Shown here piece after piece: positions 36,198 through 45,499 of a stretch of DNA of 64,000 nt. Below the pieces are notes generated by a model, which saw nothing but the letters and a program-made list of their open reading frames with translations, had not been told where the DNA came from and made no database searches. How positions within the stretch are numbered: the first letter of the stretch is position 1; each line of letters starts with the position of its first letter. The stretch comes from JAGWBD01 sp965220615. Lineage in GTDB: Bacteria > Chloroflexota > Anaerolineae > Aggregatilineales > Phototrophicaceae. Where the stretch lies: assembly GCA_965220615.1 (NCBI GenBank), contig CBDCQL010000002.1, forward strand, positions 434,001-498,000, in the 5' to 3' direction. The position numbers were made by a program, and so were the translations under genes.

Positions 36198-37946
36198 TCA
36201 GAACTCCAGATTCAGATGCCTTGCAAACTCACGGCGCTCCGGCATGATCTCCAGCAACTTGAGCGTTTCCGGATCAAAACGAAGTCCGTAATCCTCCATG
36301 GCCTGCTGCGGGGTGACGAGACCGGCCCGCAAGTCCTCGCGCAGGGCCTCCGCCGGACGTTCCAGCGGATTGCCGCGCCCGCCGCCGCTACCCGTGATGA
36401 TACGTACCAGATCGCCCCTGCACAGGGGATATCTGGCCAGCTTGCCGCGTCGCACTTCCGGCCGGGTCGAGCCGGCGCGGATGACGGACGCGCTGTTGGA
36501 CGAACCCGGATGGCCGCCGTCCGCGCCCCAGGGCGGAATCCGGTGCCGGCCATAGGTGGTGGTGATGTGGCCGGCGGGCCCGGTCAGGCGGTAGTCGCGC
36601 ACCATGCCGCGCCCCCCGCGCCAGCGTCCTGCGCCATGGGCCGTGATGTCCAGCGCATACTGTTCGACGAGCAGGGGATAGCGCGATTCGCAAACTTCGA
36701 CCGGGATGTTGCGTGTTTCGCCATTGCCCTGGGCGACGAGGCCATTCTGACCGTCGCGCGCCGGGGCGGCTCCCCACCCGCCAGCCTGCGGTTCCGTCAG
36801 GACAAAGAGCTCGCCATTGTCGAAAGTGCCGCTGAGGTTGGTGCCGCAAATGCTGAGAAAGTGGCCCGCCGACAGCCGCTCGCTGGCGATGGGCCAGAGC
36901 GCCTGCCAGAGCAGATCGATCGCGATTGCACCCGCTTCCCAGTAGGTGGAGACGGGCGCCGGTCGCTGCGCGGTAAAGATGGTTCCCGACGGACAAATCA
37001 CTTTCACCGGGCGGAAGCAACCGCCGTTGTTGGGGTAATCGGGCGCGGTGATTGACTTGAACATCACCCGTGCTGACGACTGCAGGCGCGCCCAGGTGCC
37101 ATTGACCGGGCCGGGCCGTTGCGGCGAAGAGCCGCTGAAATCCGCGATGAATTCCTCGTCGGTGACAGTGATGCGCACGCGCACCGGGATCTTCTCGTCA
37201 CTGAAACCGTCGTCGTCCATGAAGTCCTGCGCCTCCCAACTGCCCTTTGGCAATTTGTCAAGCGCAGCGCGCGCCACCAGTTCTCCCTGTTGCAGCAGGG
37301 TGTCGATACTGGCGCGCAGGGCGTCGACCCCGTGTCGCTCACAGAGGGCGGTGATGCGCGCCTCGGCGACGCGGATGGCGGCCACCCCGGCGTAAAGGTC
37401 GCTGAGTGTCATGTCGGGCAGGCGGACGTTGGCGGCGAGCAGGTCAATGATGTCCTGCACCGGTTCACCGGCGTCGTAAACGCGCACAGCGGGTAGTTGC
37501 AGCCCCTCCTGGTAAATCTCGGTTGCGTCGGTGGTCCAGCTGCCGGGGGCCATGCCACCGAGTTCTGTCCAGTGGCCCTTGTTGGCGGCGAATGCCACCA
37601 GCTCGTCATCGACGATGACCGGGCCAACCAGGCAAACGTCGCTGAGGTGGGTGCCGCCGCCGGAATAGGGATCGTTGGTGGCGAATATGTCCCCCTCGCG
37701 CATGCCGTCTGCGCCGAACTTCTCCACAATGGATTCCACAGCCACGGGCAGCACGCCGGTGAAGCCCGGCACGCCCTGGGCTTCTGCGATCAACTCCGCC
37801 TGCGGCGTCAACAAGGCGCAGGCGTAGTCCAGCACCTCGTAGATGATAGGGCTCTTGCTGGCGCGACCCAGACGAACAAAGCTTTCGTCAGCAGCGGCCT
37901 GCAACTGCTCCTGAATGATGGTCAGGGTGAAGGGGTCATGCACCAT
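36198..37946 (-). CDS. HyuB-family hydantoinase B/oxoprolinase protein (canonical motif), second of pair
   Basis: A 582-residue HyuB-family protein. The true start is ATG 37946 (MVHDPFTLTIIQEQ, GGGAG 6 nt upstream), since the longer open frame upstream reads through the neighbouring gene out of frame. It keeps the canonical motif NDPYSGGGTHLSDV and NKGHWTELGG, unlike the array copies, and ends with GSGGGRGNP in the glycine loop. It has the same length as the preceding HyuB (37936-39684) and overlaps it by 11 bp, so the two arose from one ancestor and are translated together. Probable partner: HyuA copy 1 or 2. Confidence 0.92.
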   Translation of the reverse strand: MVHDPFTLTIIQEQLQAAADESFVRLGRASKSPIIYEVLDYACALLTPQAELIAEAQGVPGFTGVLPVAVESIVEKFGADGMREGDIFATNDPYSGGGTHLSDVCLVGPVIVDDELVAFAANKGHWTELGGMAPGSWTTDATEIYQEGLQLPAVRVYDAGEPVQDIIDLLAANVRLPDMTLSDLYAGVAAIRVAEARITALCERHGVDALRASIDTLLQQGELVARAALDKLPKGSWEAQDFMDDDGFSDEKIPVRVRITVTDEEFIADFSGSSPQRPGPVNGTWARLQSSARVMFKSITAPDYPNNGGCFRPVKVICPSGTIFTAQRPAPVSTYWEAGAIAIDLLWQALWPIASERLSAGHFLSICGTNLSGTFDNGELFVLTEPQAGGWGAAPARDGQNGLVAQGNGETRNIPVEVCESRYPLLVEQYALDITAHGAGRWRGGRGMVRDYRLTGPAGHITTTYGRHRIPPWGADGGHPGSSNSASVIRAGSTRPEVRRGKLARYPLCRGDLVRIITGSGGGRGNPLERPAEALREDLRAGLVTPQQAMEDYGLRFDPETLKLLEIMPERREFARHLNLEF

Positions 37947-39684
37947 GATCGCGCTCCCGCGACATGTCCGCCCGCAGGGACGCCGTGGCCGCTTCGTCCA
38001 CGCCCGCGTCGTCCAGCACGACGCCATAGGCCTGGCGCGCGATTTCCGGCGACACATAGCCCTCGCGTACGTCCTCCTCCACGTGCAGCGGCTCACGTTG
38101 CAGCGGATCGCCATAGCCGCCGCCAACGGCCGTGACCAGACGCGCGACGTCGCCGCGCTGCAGGCGTTTGCGGGCGCAACGACCCGTGCGCAGCACGGCC
38201 TGTTCCTGACCGGCCGGGATGATTTCGATGGCGTTGTTCGAGCCGTCCGCACCGCCGGCTGCGCCCCAGGGCGAAAAGCGGAAGCGACCGAAGGAGGCGG
38301 TCAGGTCCGCGTGGCTGGAGGTAACCTGATAGTCGCGAATGAGGCCAAAGCCGCCGCGCCAGCGACCGGCGCCGCCAGGCTCGGTGTTGAAAGCAAACTG
38401 GTCGACCAGAAGCGGGTAGCGCGTTTCGCAGATTTCGACCGGTATGATGTAGGTCTCGCCATCGCCGGAGGGCACCAGCCCGCTCTGACCGTCGCGCTGG
38501 TGGGTGGCGCCCCAGCCGCCGGCCTGGGGCTCGACCAGTACCCATGGCGTCCCGCCCTCATCCACACCGCTGACAATCGTGCCGCAAATGCTGAGGTGAT
38601 GACCGACGGAGAGACGGTCCGGGGCGACCGGATACATGGCGCGCCAGATCAACTCGGCGGCGTAGGATCCCGTCTCCCAGTAGGTGGAAGTGGGCGCGGG
38701 CCGTTGCGCGGTAAAGAGCGTACCCGGCGGGCAGATGATCTCGATGGGTCGAAAGAAGCCGTCGTTGTTGGGGAAGTGCGGGTCCAGCACGCACTTGAAC
38801 ATTTCGCGTACGACGACCATCAGCCCAACATGGGTGGTGTTGATGGGCCCGGTCGCCTGCGGGGCACAACCGCTGTAGTCGGCGACGAAGCGATCGCCGT
38901 CGATGGTGACCCTGACACAAACGTATTGCGGTTCGTCGCCGATGCCGTCGTCATCGAGCCAGGCTTCGGCGTACCAGGAGCCGTCAGGCAAGGCCGCCAG
39001 TCGCGCGCGCGCCACGCTCTCGCCGCGCTGCAACAGCAGGGCGATGGCCTCCAGCAGTGCGTCGGCGCCGTACCTGGCGCAGACCGTGGCCACGCCGCGG
39101 GCGCCGGCGTGCAACGCCGCGATGCCGGCGTACATGTCGCCCAGAGTCATCTCCGGCAGGCGCACGTTAGCCTCAATAATGTCAAGCAGGTCCTGTTGTG
39201 GCTGCCCGGCGCGATACAGTCGCAGGGCCGGCAATTGCAGGCCTTCCTGATAAATCTCGGTCGAATCGGTGGTCCAGCTGCCCGGGGCCATACCGCCCAC
39301 TTCGGTCCAGTGGGCCTTGTTGGCGGCGAAGGCCAACAGACGGCCCTCATGGAACAGGGGCATCACCAGCACGACGTCGCTGAGGTGCGTTCCGCCGCCG
39401 CCCCAGGGGTCGTTGCAGGCGAAGATGTCACCGGGTTGCAGCGCGTCCGCGCCGAATTTCTCCAGCACTTCGCGTACCGCGAAGCCCAGGCAACCGACAA
39501 AGCCGGGGACGCCTTCGGCCTCCGCGATCAGTTCCCCTTCCGCCGAGATCAGGCCGCAGCCCATATCCAGCACTTCGTAGATGATGGGACTCTGCGCGCT
39601 GCGACCGTAGGTGATGAACATCTCCACGGCGCTGGCGCGCAGCATGTCGCCGATAATCTCCAGCGTGAAGGGGTCCGTGCTCAT
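37936..39684 (-). CDS. HyuB-family hydantoinase B/oxoprolinase protein (canonical motif), first of pair
   Basis: A 582-residue HyuB-family subunit, MSTDPFTLEIIGDML at its start. Canonical motif NDPWGGGGTHLSDV, NKAHWTEVGG, and C-terminal AVGGGYGDP. Its ATG overlaps the racemase stop (ATGA, 39681-39684). Together with HyuA copy 2 and the racemase it forms the HyuA-racemase-HyuB-HyuB order. This resembles ATP-dependent N-methylhydantoinase/oxoprolinase operons (HyuA plus HyuB) with hydantoin racemase. The substrate cannot be assigned. Confidence 0.92.
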   Translation of the reverse strand: MSTDPFTLEIIGDMLRASAVEMFITYGRSAQSPIIYEVLDMGCGLISAEGELIAEAEGVPGFVGCLGFAVREVLEKFGADALQPGDIFACNDPWGGGGTHLSDVVLVMPLFHEGRLLAFAANKAHWTEVGGMAPGSWTTDSTEIYQEGLQLPALRLYRAGQPQQDLLDIIEANVRLPEMTLGDMYAGIAALHAGARGVATVCARYGADALLEAIALLLQRGESVARARLAALPDGSWYAEAWLDDDGIGDEPQYVCVRVTIDGDRFVADYSGCAPQATGPINTTHVGLMVVVREMFKCVLDPHFPNNDGFFRPIEIICPPGTLFTAQRPAPTSTYWETGSYAAELIWRAMYPVAPDRLSVGHHLSICGTIVSGVDEGGTPWVLVEPQAGGWGATHQRDGQSGLVPSGDGETYIIPVEICETRYPLLVDQFAFNTEPGGAGRWRGGFGLIRDYQVTSSHADLTASFGRFRFSPWGAAGGADGSNNAIEIIPAGQEQAVLRTGRCARKRLQRGDVARLVTAVGGGYGDPLQREPLHVEEDVREGYVSPEIARQAYGVVLDDAGVDEAATASLRADMSRERDHGA

Positions 39685-40469
39685 TGCGGTTGTGCCAGCT
39701 CCGCAAGTCGTGTACCGATCGGGGCGGAGTCGCCGAAGAAGCCACGGCGGGCGACCTCGTCGACGGGCGGCCCCTCGCTGGCCCCTACCCGCGAGGGCAA
39801 CCAGTCAAAGCGTTCTGCGGCCTCCGCCATCATTTCCGCCGTCTTCAGGGCGGAGATCACGGGGTCGAGAACCGGCACGCCCAGTTCCTCCTGCATGTGG
39901 CTGTAGAAGCCGAATTCAGCCGTGCAACCGAGGATGAGCGCTTCCGCGCCGTCTTCCTCGATGGCCGTGCGACCGGCCTCCAGCAGGCGTTCACAGGTCA
40001 GTTCATGGTCGATCTGGAAATCGCGCACGCCCATGCCCATGGTGCGGAAGGAGGCGAGGCGTTCGCCATGGCCGTAGAGGAGGAGGTTCTCGCGCATCTT
40101 GGAGATCCACTTTTCGCGCCCGACCAGCACCGAAAAGCGATGACTCAGCATGGAGGCGATGGCGCTGCTGGAATGGCAGGGGGCCACCACCGGCGCGCGA
40201 CCGGAGACTTCGCGGGCCTCGCGCAGGCCGACGTCGTAAAAGCAGCCGATGATGATGGCGTCGAAGGCCGGCGCTTCGTGCCAGGTGATGCGCACGATGT
40301 CGGCGATGACCTGCGCCTCGTAGGAGTGGTATTCGACGTGGTGAGGGCGGCCCTGGGGCAGGGCGACCATCTCGATTTCCGTTTGAAGGCCTTTGGCGGC
40401 CAGCAGGGCGTCGTACATGCCGGGATCCATGGAATCGGCGCCAACAGGGTCGATATAGAGCAATCTCAT
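39681..40469 (-). CDS. Asp/Glu/hydantoin racemase family protein
   Basis: A 262-residue protein of the aspartate/glutamate/hydantoin racemase fold, with the two catalytic cysteines of the family at IIGCFYD and ILGCTAEF. Cofactor-independent racemases of this type interconvert enantiomers by two-base chemistry with the two Cys. Next to HyuA and HyuB genes the likely role is hydantoin racemase (HyuE-like), feeding both enantiomers to the hydrolase. Aspartate racemase or an arylmalonate decarboxylase-like enzyme remain possible. GGGGGAGG precedes ATG 40469, two bases after the HyuA copy 2 stop. Confidence 0.85.
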   Translation of the reverse strand: MRLLYIDPVGADSMDPGMYDALLAAKGLQTEIEMVALPQGRPHHVEYHSYEAQVIADIVRITWHEAPAFDAIIIGCFYDVGLREAREVSGRAPVVAPCHSSSAIASMLSHRFSVLVGREKWISKMRENLLLYGHGERLASFRTMGMGVRDFQIDHELTCERLLEAGRTAIEEDGAEALILGCTAEFGFYSHMQEELGVPVLDPVISALKTAEMMAEAAERFDWLPSRVGASEGPPVDEVARRGFFGDSAPIGTRLAELAQPQ

Positions 40470-40471
40470 GA

Positions 40472-42517
40472 TTAATCCTCCCCCTGAATATGAACAAAGC
40501 CATGGCGATCGCGCCAGGCGCGTTGTTGCGGAAAGACAAGAATGGTCGCGGTGGGTTCCTCGATGACTGCCGGGCCCGTCAGTGCCTCGTCGACGGGCAG
40601 GCGCTCACGCTCGAAAATGTCCGCCTGCAACGGGACGGGATCATCGAAATACACCTCGCGCCGGCCCTTGTCCGCCCCCGCCAGCGTGAGGCCGTCGCTG
40701 CAAACCCTGCCGATCTCGGGCGCAGGCACCAGGCCAAAGGCGGTGACGTGGTAGTTGACCAGTTCGACAGGTGTATCCAGGCGAAAGGTGTAGGTCTGCT
40801 CGTGCACTTGGTGGAAGCGTTCCAGCAGTCCGTCGATGGCTGCGGCGTCAATGCAGCCCTCCGCCAACGGGACCTTGACCGTGTGTTCCTGGCCGAGATA
40901 GCGCATGTCGGCGTGGCGTTCGCTGCGAATGTCGGCCGCCACGTCTTCGCGGCGCAGCGCTTCATGAACGCGCCTGTCCATGTCGGCGAAGGTCTCGTCC
41001 AACACGGGCGCGGCCTCTTCAGTGACACGGGTGATGCGGGTGCGAATGTCGTCGCGGCGCAGGTCGCTCATCAACATGCCCCAGGCGGAAAACACGCCGG
41101 GCTGTTCGGGGATGACGACCTTGCGCGTTTGCAATTCGCGCATCAGGGCCGCGCCATGCAACGCGCCGCCGCCACCAAAGGGCAGCAGGACAAAGTCGCG
41201 CGGGTCGTGGCCCCGCCGCACCGAAACGAGCTTGAGCGCGTTGATCATGTTGGAGTCGGCGATGCGTATGATCCCCAGCGCGGTCTCGGCGATGCCGAGG
41301 CCGAAGTGGGCGGCAAGCGGCTGCAGCGCCTGCTGCGCCCGCGCCACGCTGAGCGGAATGCGCCCGCCCAGGAAATAGTCCGGGTTGATGCGGCCGGCGA
41401 CGAGGTTGGCATCCGTCAACGTCGGCTGTTCGCCCACGCCCTGGCAGGCCGGCCCGGGGTCGGCGCCGGCGCTCTGCGGGCCCACACGCAAGGCGCCGCT
41501 CTCATCCAGGTGGGCGATGGACCCACCGCCCGCGCCAATCTCGACGATATCGACGGTAGGCACAAGAATGGGGTAACCGGCGCTGCGCCGGTCGTGCTCG
41601 ATTTTGTAATCACTTGTGATTCGTGGCGCGCCATCCAAAACCAGCGAACACTTGGCCGTGGTGCCGCCGACGTCGAGGGAAATCACGTTCGGTTCGCCGA
41701 TGAACCCGCCGATGCGGGCGGCGCCGATGACCCCGGCGACGGGGCCGGATTCGACCAGGTTGACGGGCAAATGGCGACCCGTGCCAAAGCTGGCGCTGCC
41801 GCCATTGGACTGCATCACGTGAAGCGAGGTCGAAGGAATGCCCATGTCATTCAGGTCGCGCTCGAGGCTGTTGAGATAACGCGCCACTATGGGCATCACG
41901 TAGCTGTTGAGCACTGCGGTGTTGCTGCGCTCGAATTCCCGCCACTCGCGCGTCACCTGGTGGGAAAGCGTCACCGGCAGGTCCGGCGCCAGGTCCGCCA
42001 GGATTCGGCCGCACTCCAGTTCATGCTCAGGATTGACGTAACTGTGCAGAAAACAGACGGCGACGGCCTCGACGCCTTCCGCCAGCAAGGTCTGCGCCGC
42101 GCTCGCCACGTCCTCACGACTCAGGGGTTGCAAAATCTCGCCGCGATAGTTCAGGCGACCTGTGACCTCCAGGCGAAGCCGGCGCGGTACAAAGGGCGTC
42201 GGCTTGACGTAGGTCATGTTGTAGATGTCGGGGCGATTGGCGCGCCCGATCTCCAGCACGTCGCGGAATCCGCGGGTGGTGATGAGCCCCGTGCGCACGC
42301 CCTTGCGTTCGGTCAGCGCGTTGATGACGAGGGTCGTGCCGTGCACCAGAAAGCCGGTGCCGCGCGCGTCCTGCCCGCTCTGACGGATGGCGGCAACGAC
42401 CGCGGCGCCGAAGTCCTGCGGCGTGGTGGGCACCTTGGTGTTGCCGACGGCGCCACTTTTCTCATCCTGCCAAACAAGGTCCGTGAAGGTACCGCCTATG
42501 TCGGTGGCGATGCGCAT
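40472..42517 (-). CDS. Hydantoinase A/oxoprolinase family protein (HyuA-like), copy 2
   Basis: A 681-residue HyuA-type ATP-using subunit with DIGGTFTDLVW near residue 6, LDVGGTTAKCSLV and GAGGGSIAHLDESG. It differs clearly from copy 1 (34131-36182) across the central region, so the two are old paralogues. It begins one base after the DppF stop and is followed two bases later by the racemase, linking the transporter to the hydrolase genes in one transcript. Expected partner: the canonical HyuB pair downstream. Cytosolic; no signal or membrane segment. Confidence 0.92.
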   Translation of the reverse strand: MRIATDIGGTFTDLVWQDEKSGAVGNTKVPTTPQDFGAAVVAAIRQSGQDARGTGFLVHGTTLVINALTERKGVRTGLITTRGFRDVLEIGRANRPDIYNMTYVKPTPFVPRRLRLEVTGRLNYRGEILQPLSREDVASAAQTLLAEGVEAVAVCFLHSYVNPEHELECGRILADLAPDLPVTLSHQVTREWREFERSNTAVLNSYVMPIVARYLNSLERDLNDMGIPSTSLHVMQSNGGSASFGTGRHLPVNLVESGPVAGVIGAARIGGFIGEPNVISLDVGGTTAKCSLVLDGAPRITSDYKIEHDRRSAGYPILVPTVDIVEIGAGGGSIAHLDESGALRVGPQSAGADPGPACQGVGEQPTLTDANLVAGRINPDYFLGGRIPLSVARAQQALQPLAAHFGLGIAETALGIIRIADSNMINALKLVSVRRGHDPRDFVLLPFGGGGALHGAALMRELQTRKVVIPEQPGVFSAWGMLMSDLRRDDIRTRITRVTEEAAPVLDETFADMDRRVHEALRREDVAADIRSERHADMRYLGQEHTVKVPLAEGCIDAAAIDGLLERFHQVHEQTYTFRLDTPVELVNYHVTAFGLVPAPEIGRVCSDGLTLAGADKGRREVYFDDPVPLQADIFERERLPVDEALTGPAVIEEPTATILVFPQQRAWRDRHGFVHIQGED

Positions 42518-42518
42518 G

Positions 42519-43529
42519 TCAGGACGGGACCTGACCGTTCGGTTGCTCGAACAGGTGGCAACGCACGATGTGGTCGCTGTCGGTGACGTCGATGGGCACC
42601 ATCAGCGGGTCGATTTGGCGGCAATGGTCCATGACCTGCGGGCAACGCGTATGAAAACTGCAGCCCGCGGGCAAATCGACCGGGCTGGGGATTTCGCCGG
42701 TCGAGCGAACACGCGCCGGACGCAGGTCTTCCTCGGCCTCGGTGAGCACCGGGATGGAGGACAGCAGCATCTGGGTGTAGGGATGTTGCGGTGACTCGAA
42801 GAAGTGCACGGTTTCGGCGACTTCCGCAATGCGTCCCAGATACATGATGGCCACGCGCGACGCCAGGTTACGCATGACGCTCAGGTCGTGCGTGATAAAC
42901 ATGTAGGTCAGATTCAACTCACGTTGCAGGCGGATGAGCAGGTTGAGGACCTTGCCCTGCACCGAGACGTCCAGCGCAGACGTGGGTTCGTCGAGGATCA
43001 CCAGCGACGGGTTGGTGGCCAGCGCGCGGGCAATGGCGACGATCTGTCGCTCGCCACCGCTCAACTGCCGTGGGTACTTGTGCATGAATTCCGGCGGCAG
43101 GTCCACCAGTTCCAGCAAGCGAATGATTTCCGTCAGCCGGTCCTTTTCCGGCTGATGAATGCTGAGCGGCAGTTCCAGGATCTGGCGAATGGTGCGGCGC
43201 GGATTGAGCGAGGATCCAGGGTCCTGGAAAACGATCTGAACTTCCTTGCGCAGGTCCAGCGGCCGCCGGTCACCACGTTCGAAGAGGTCCCGGCCATTGA
43301 AGGTGATCGTGCCGCTGGTGGGCAGGTACATGCCCATCGTGATGTAGGCGATGGTGCTCTTGCCGGAGCCGGACTCGCCGACGATGCCGAAAGTCTCGCC
43401 CCGGCGTACATTGAAGGAGACGCCGTCCACAGCCTTGACAGTGATCGGGTCCCGTTTGATCAGACCCTTGCGCCCGACAATGAAGTGCTTGCGCAGGTTT
43501 TCTACACGAAGAATGAAATCGTCGCTCAT
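42519..43529 (-). CDS. Dipeptide/oligopeptide ABC transporter ATP-binding protein, DppF/OppF type
   Basis: A 336-residue ABC ATPase with Walker A GESGSGKST, signature LSGGERQIV and Walker B LVILDEPTSALD. The C-terminal oligopeptide-transporter domain holds the cysteine set CSFHTRCPQVMDHC plus a later Cys (RCHLFEQ), which in some OppD/DppD-type proteins binds a 4Fe-4S cluster. It overlaps the DppD-type gene by 4 bp and precedes HyuA copy 2 by one base. It energises import together with the DppD, B and C proteins. Confidence 0.93.
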   Translation of the reverse strand: MSDDFILRVENLRKHFIVGRKGLIKRDPITVKAVDGVSFNVRRGETFGIVGESGSGKSTIAYITMGMYLPTSGTITFNGRDLFERGDRRPLDLRKEVQIVFQDPGSSLNPRRTIRQILELPLSIHQPEKDRLTEIIRLLELVDLPPEFMHKYPRQLSGGERQIVAIARALATNPSLVILDEPTSALDVSVQGKVLNLLIRLQRELNLTYMFITHDLSVMRNLASRVAIMYLGRIAEVAETVHFFESPQHPYTQMLLSSIPVLTEAEEDLRPARVRSTGEIPSPVDLPAGCSFHTRCPQVMDHCRQIDPLMVPIDVTDSDHIVRCHLFEQPNGQVPS

Positions 43530-44569
43530 ACCGGCTGGAGCTCCGCCTTGTAGTTGCTCACCTTGTGGGGCTCGTCGTAGAGGAAACAGGCCACCTCGTG
43601 CGATTCGTCTTCCGGGCCTTCGATCTCAAACACCGGCGGTTTCTCACGAATGCAAACGGGCATGGCGTGCGGACAGCGACCGGAAAAGCGGCAGCCGGCG
43701 GGCGGATTCATGTAATCCGGTATTCGTCCGGGAATTCCCTCGCTGATGCCGCCGCCGGTGAGTCGCGGAACGGCGTCCATCAGGCCCTGGGTGTAGGGAT
43801 GCAAGGGATTGGTGAACAGGCGCTGCGTAGGCGCCACTTCCACCATGTTGCCGGCGTACATGACGTAAACCCGGTCCGTCATCTGACGCACGATACCCAG
43901 CGTGTGCGTGATGAGAATGAAAGAGTTGCCCTGTTGCTCCACCAGGTCCTGCAACAGGCGCAGCACCTGGTCCTGGATGGTGACGTCCAGCGCGGTGCCG
44001 GGTTCGTCAGCAATGAGCAGACCGGGCCGGGTGCTGAGCGCCATGCCGATGCAGACGCGCTGGCGCATGCCGCCACTGAGCTGGATGGGATAGCTGTCCA
44101 GCAGTCGTTCCGGGTCCGCCAGGGCGACCTGGCGCAGGGCCTCAAGCGCGCGTTCCCGCAACTGATTGTTGTTCAGGTTTCGGTTTTCCGGTGAGGCGTG
44201 GCGGATCACGGCGGTGAGCTGCTGGCCGACGGTGAAGACCGGGTTCAGGGCGGCGGTGGGGTCCTGAAAGATCATGGAGATTCCCTGGCCGCGCATGTTA
44301 ACCAGCTCGCGCTGGCTCATCGTCATAACGTCCTGACCCTGGAACCGGATCTCGCCCTGGGGGATTTCGGCGGGCGGCGTGGGCAGCACCTGCAGGATGG
44401 TCTTCATGGTGGTCGTCTTGCCGCAGCCCGTCTCTCCCACCAGGCCGACTCGCTCGCCCTGCAGGACGTGGAAGTTGATGCGGTCGAGGACCCTGAGCAC
44501 ACCGCCATAGACGCGGAAATTGACCGACAGTTCGCGAATATCAAGCAGCGGTGTTTCCTGGGCCACCAT
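43526..44569 (-). CDS. Dipeptide/oligopeptide ABC transporter ATP-binding protein, DppD/OppD type
   Basis: A 347-residue ABC ATPase from ATG 44569, which overlaps the preceding stop (TAATG) and has AGAGGTG upstream; the longer open frame is rejected. Walker A GETGCGKTT and signature LSGGMRQRV. Walker B reads LLIADEPGTALD with Gly where the family usually has Thr. The C-terminal cysteines CRFSGRCPHAMPVC and a later ACFLYDE form the putative Fe-S site. It works as a heterodimer with the DppF-type protein. Confidence 0.93.
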   Translation of the reverse strand: MVAQETPLLDIRELSVNFRVYGGVLRVLDRINFHVLQGERVGLVGETGCGKTTTMKTILQVLPTPPAEIPQGEIRFQGQDVMTMSQRELVNMRGQGISMIFQDPTAALNPVFTVGQQLTAVIRHASPENRNLNNNQLRERALEALRQVALADPERLLDSYPIQLSGGMRQRVCIGMALSTRPGLLIADEPGTALDVTIQDQVLRLLQDLVEQQGNSFILITHTLGIVRQMTDRVYVMYAGNMVEVAPTQRLFTNPLHPYTQGLMDAVPRLTGGGISEGIPGRIPDYMNPPAGCRFSGRCPHAMPVCIREKPPVFEIEGPEDESHEVACFLYDEPHKVSNYKAELQPV

Positions 44570-45498
44570 TACACCTCTTCCGCGGAGAACAGATCGCGCA
44601 GGCCGTCGCCAAGCAGATTGAAGCCGAGCACGACGACAACGATGGCCAGGGCGGGGAATATGGCCATCCACCACTGGCCGGTCGGCAGGTAATCGGAGCC
44701 CTTGGCGACCATGGTGCCCAGGCCGGGCTGGGGTTCCTGAACCCCGAGGCCGAGGAAGCTCAGCATGGAGCCAATGATGATGACCCAGCCCACGTCCAGG
44801 CTCATCTTGGTGAAGATGGGCGAAATCATGTTGGGCAATATCTCACGAAAGAGAATGTGCGGCGTTCTGGCGCCAATGGTCTCGGCCGAACTGACAAAGT
44901 ATTCGGTGCGCAGGGCGCTGGAAAGGCCGTAGACCAGGCGGGCGTACCAGGGCCACCACATCAACGAGACGGCGATCATCGAATTGGTCAGGTTGGGCGT
45001 AAGCACGGAGGCGATGGCCAGCGCCAGAATCAGGGGTGGCACGGAAAGGAAGATATCGGTGATGCGCATGATGATGGTATCGATGATCGTGCCCTGAAAG
45101 TAGCCGGCGACCATGCCCAGCGTGACCCCGACAGGGACGACCAGGGTCAATACCACGACGGCCATCAACAGCGAAAAGCGAAAACCAAAGACGATTCTGC
45201 TTAGAATGTCACGGCCAAACTGGTCCGTCCCCAGCAGATACTCACCGCCCGGCGGTTTCTTGGCATTCACGAAGTCCGTAAAGGGTTTGACATGGTCCGG
45301 GAAGGGGGTGATCTGCTCCGCGAAGATCGCCAGCAAAATGATGGCAATGACCATCAGCAGGCCGATCACCGAGAGTGGATTGCGGGAAAACTTGAACCAC
45401 ATGCGCCCCAGGTTTTCGCGGCGATTCTGACGCTGAATGCGCGCAAGGGCAGCGGCGTCGACCACCTCGGGCACCGGGGAAACAGCAATTTCGGCCAT
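44569..45498 (-). CDS. Dipeptide/oligopeptide ABC transporter permease, DppC/OppC type
   Basis: A 309-residue membrane protein. I chose ATG 45498 (MAEIAVSP, AGGAG 9 nt upstream), which places it one base after the DppB stop. An N-terminal cytoplasmic region precedes the first membrane span (VIGLLMVIAIILLAIFA), followed by the OppC_N/BPD_transp_1 layout and the EAA-type loop SSAETIGARTPHILFREILPN. It forms the channel with the DppB-type protein. Confidence 0.93.
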   Translation of the reverse strand: MAEIAVSPVPEVVDAAALARIQRQNRRENLGRMWFKFSRNPLSVIGLLMVIAIILLAIFAEQITPFPDHVKPFTDFVNAKKPPGGEYLLGTDQFGRDILSRIVFGFRFSLLMAVVVLTLVVPVGVTLGMVAGYFQGTIIDTIIMRITDIFLSVPPLILALAIASVLTPNLTNSMIAVSLMWWPWYARLVYGLSSALRTEYFVSSAETIGARTPHILFREILPNMISPIFTKMSLDVGWVIIIGSMLSFLGLGVQEPQPGLGTMVAKGSDYLPTGQWWMAIFPALAIVVVVLGFNLLGDGLRDLFSAEEV

Positions 45499-45499
45499 G

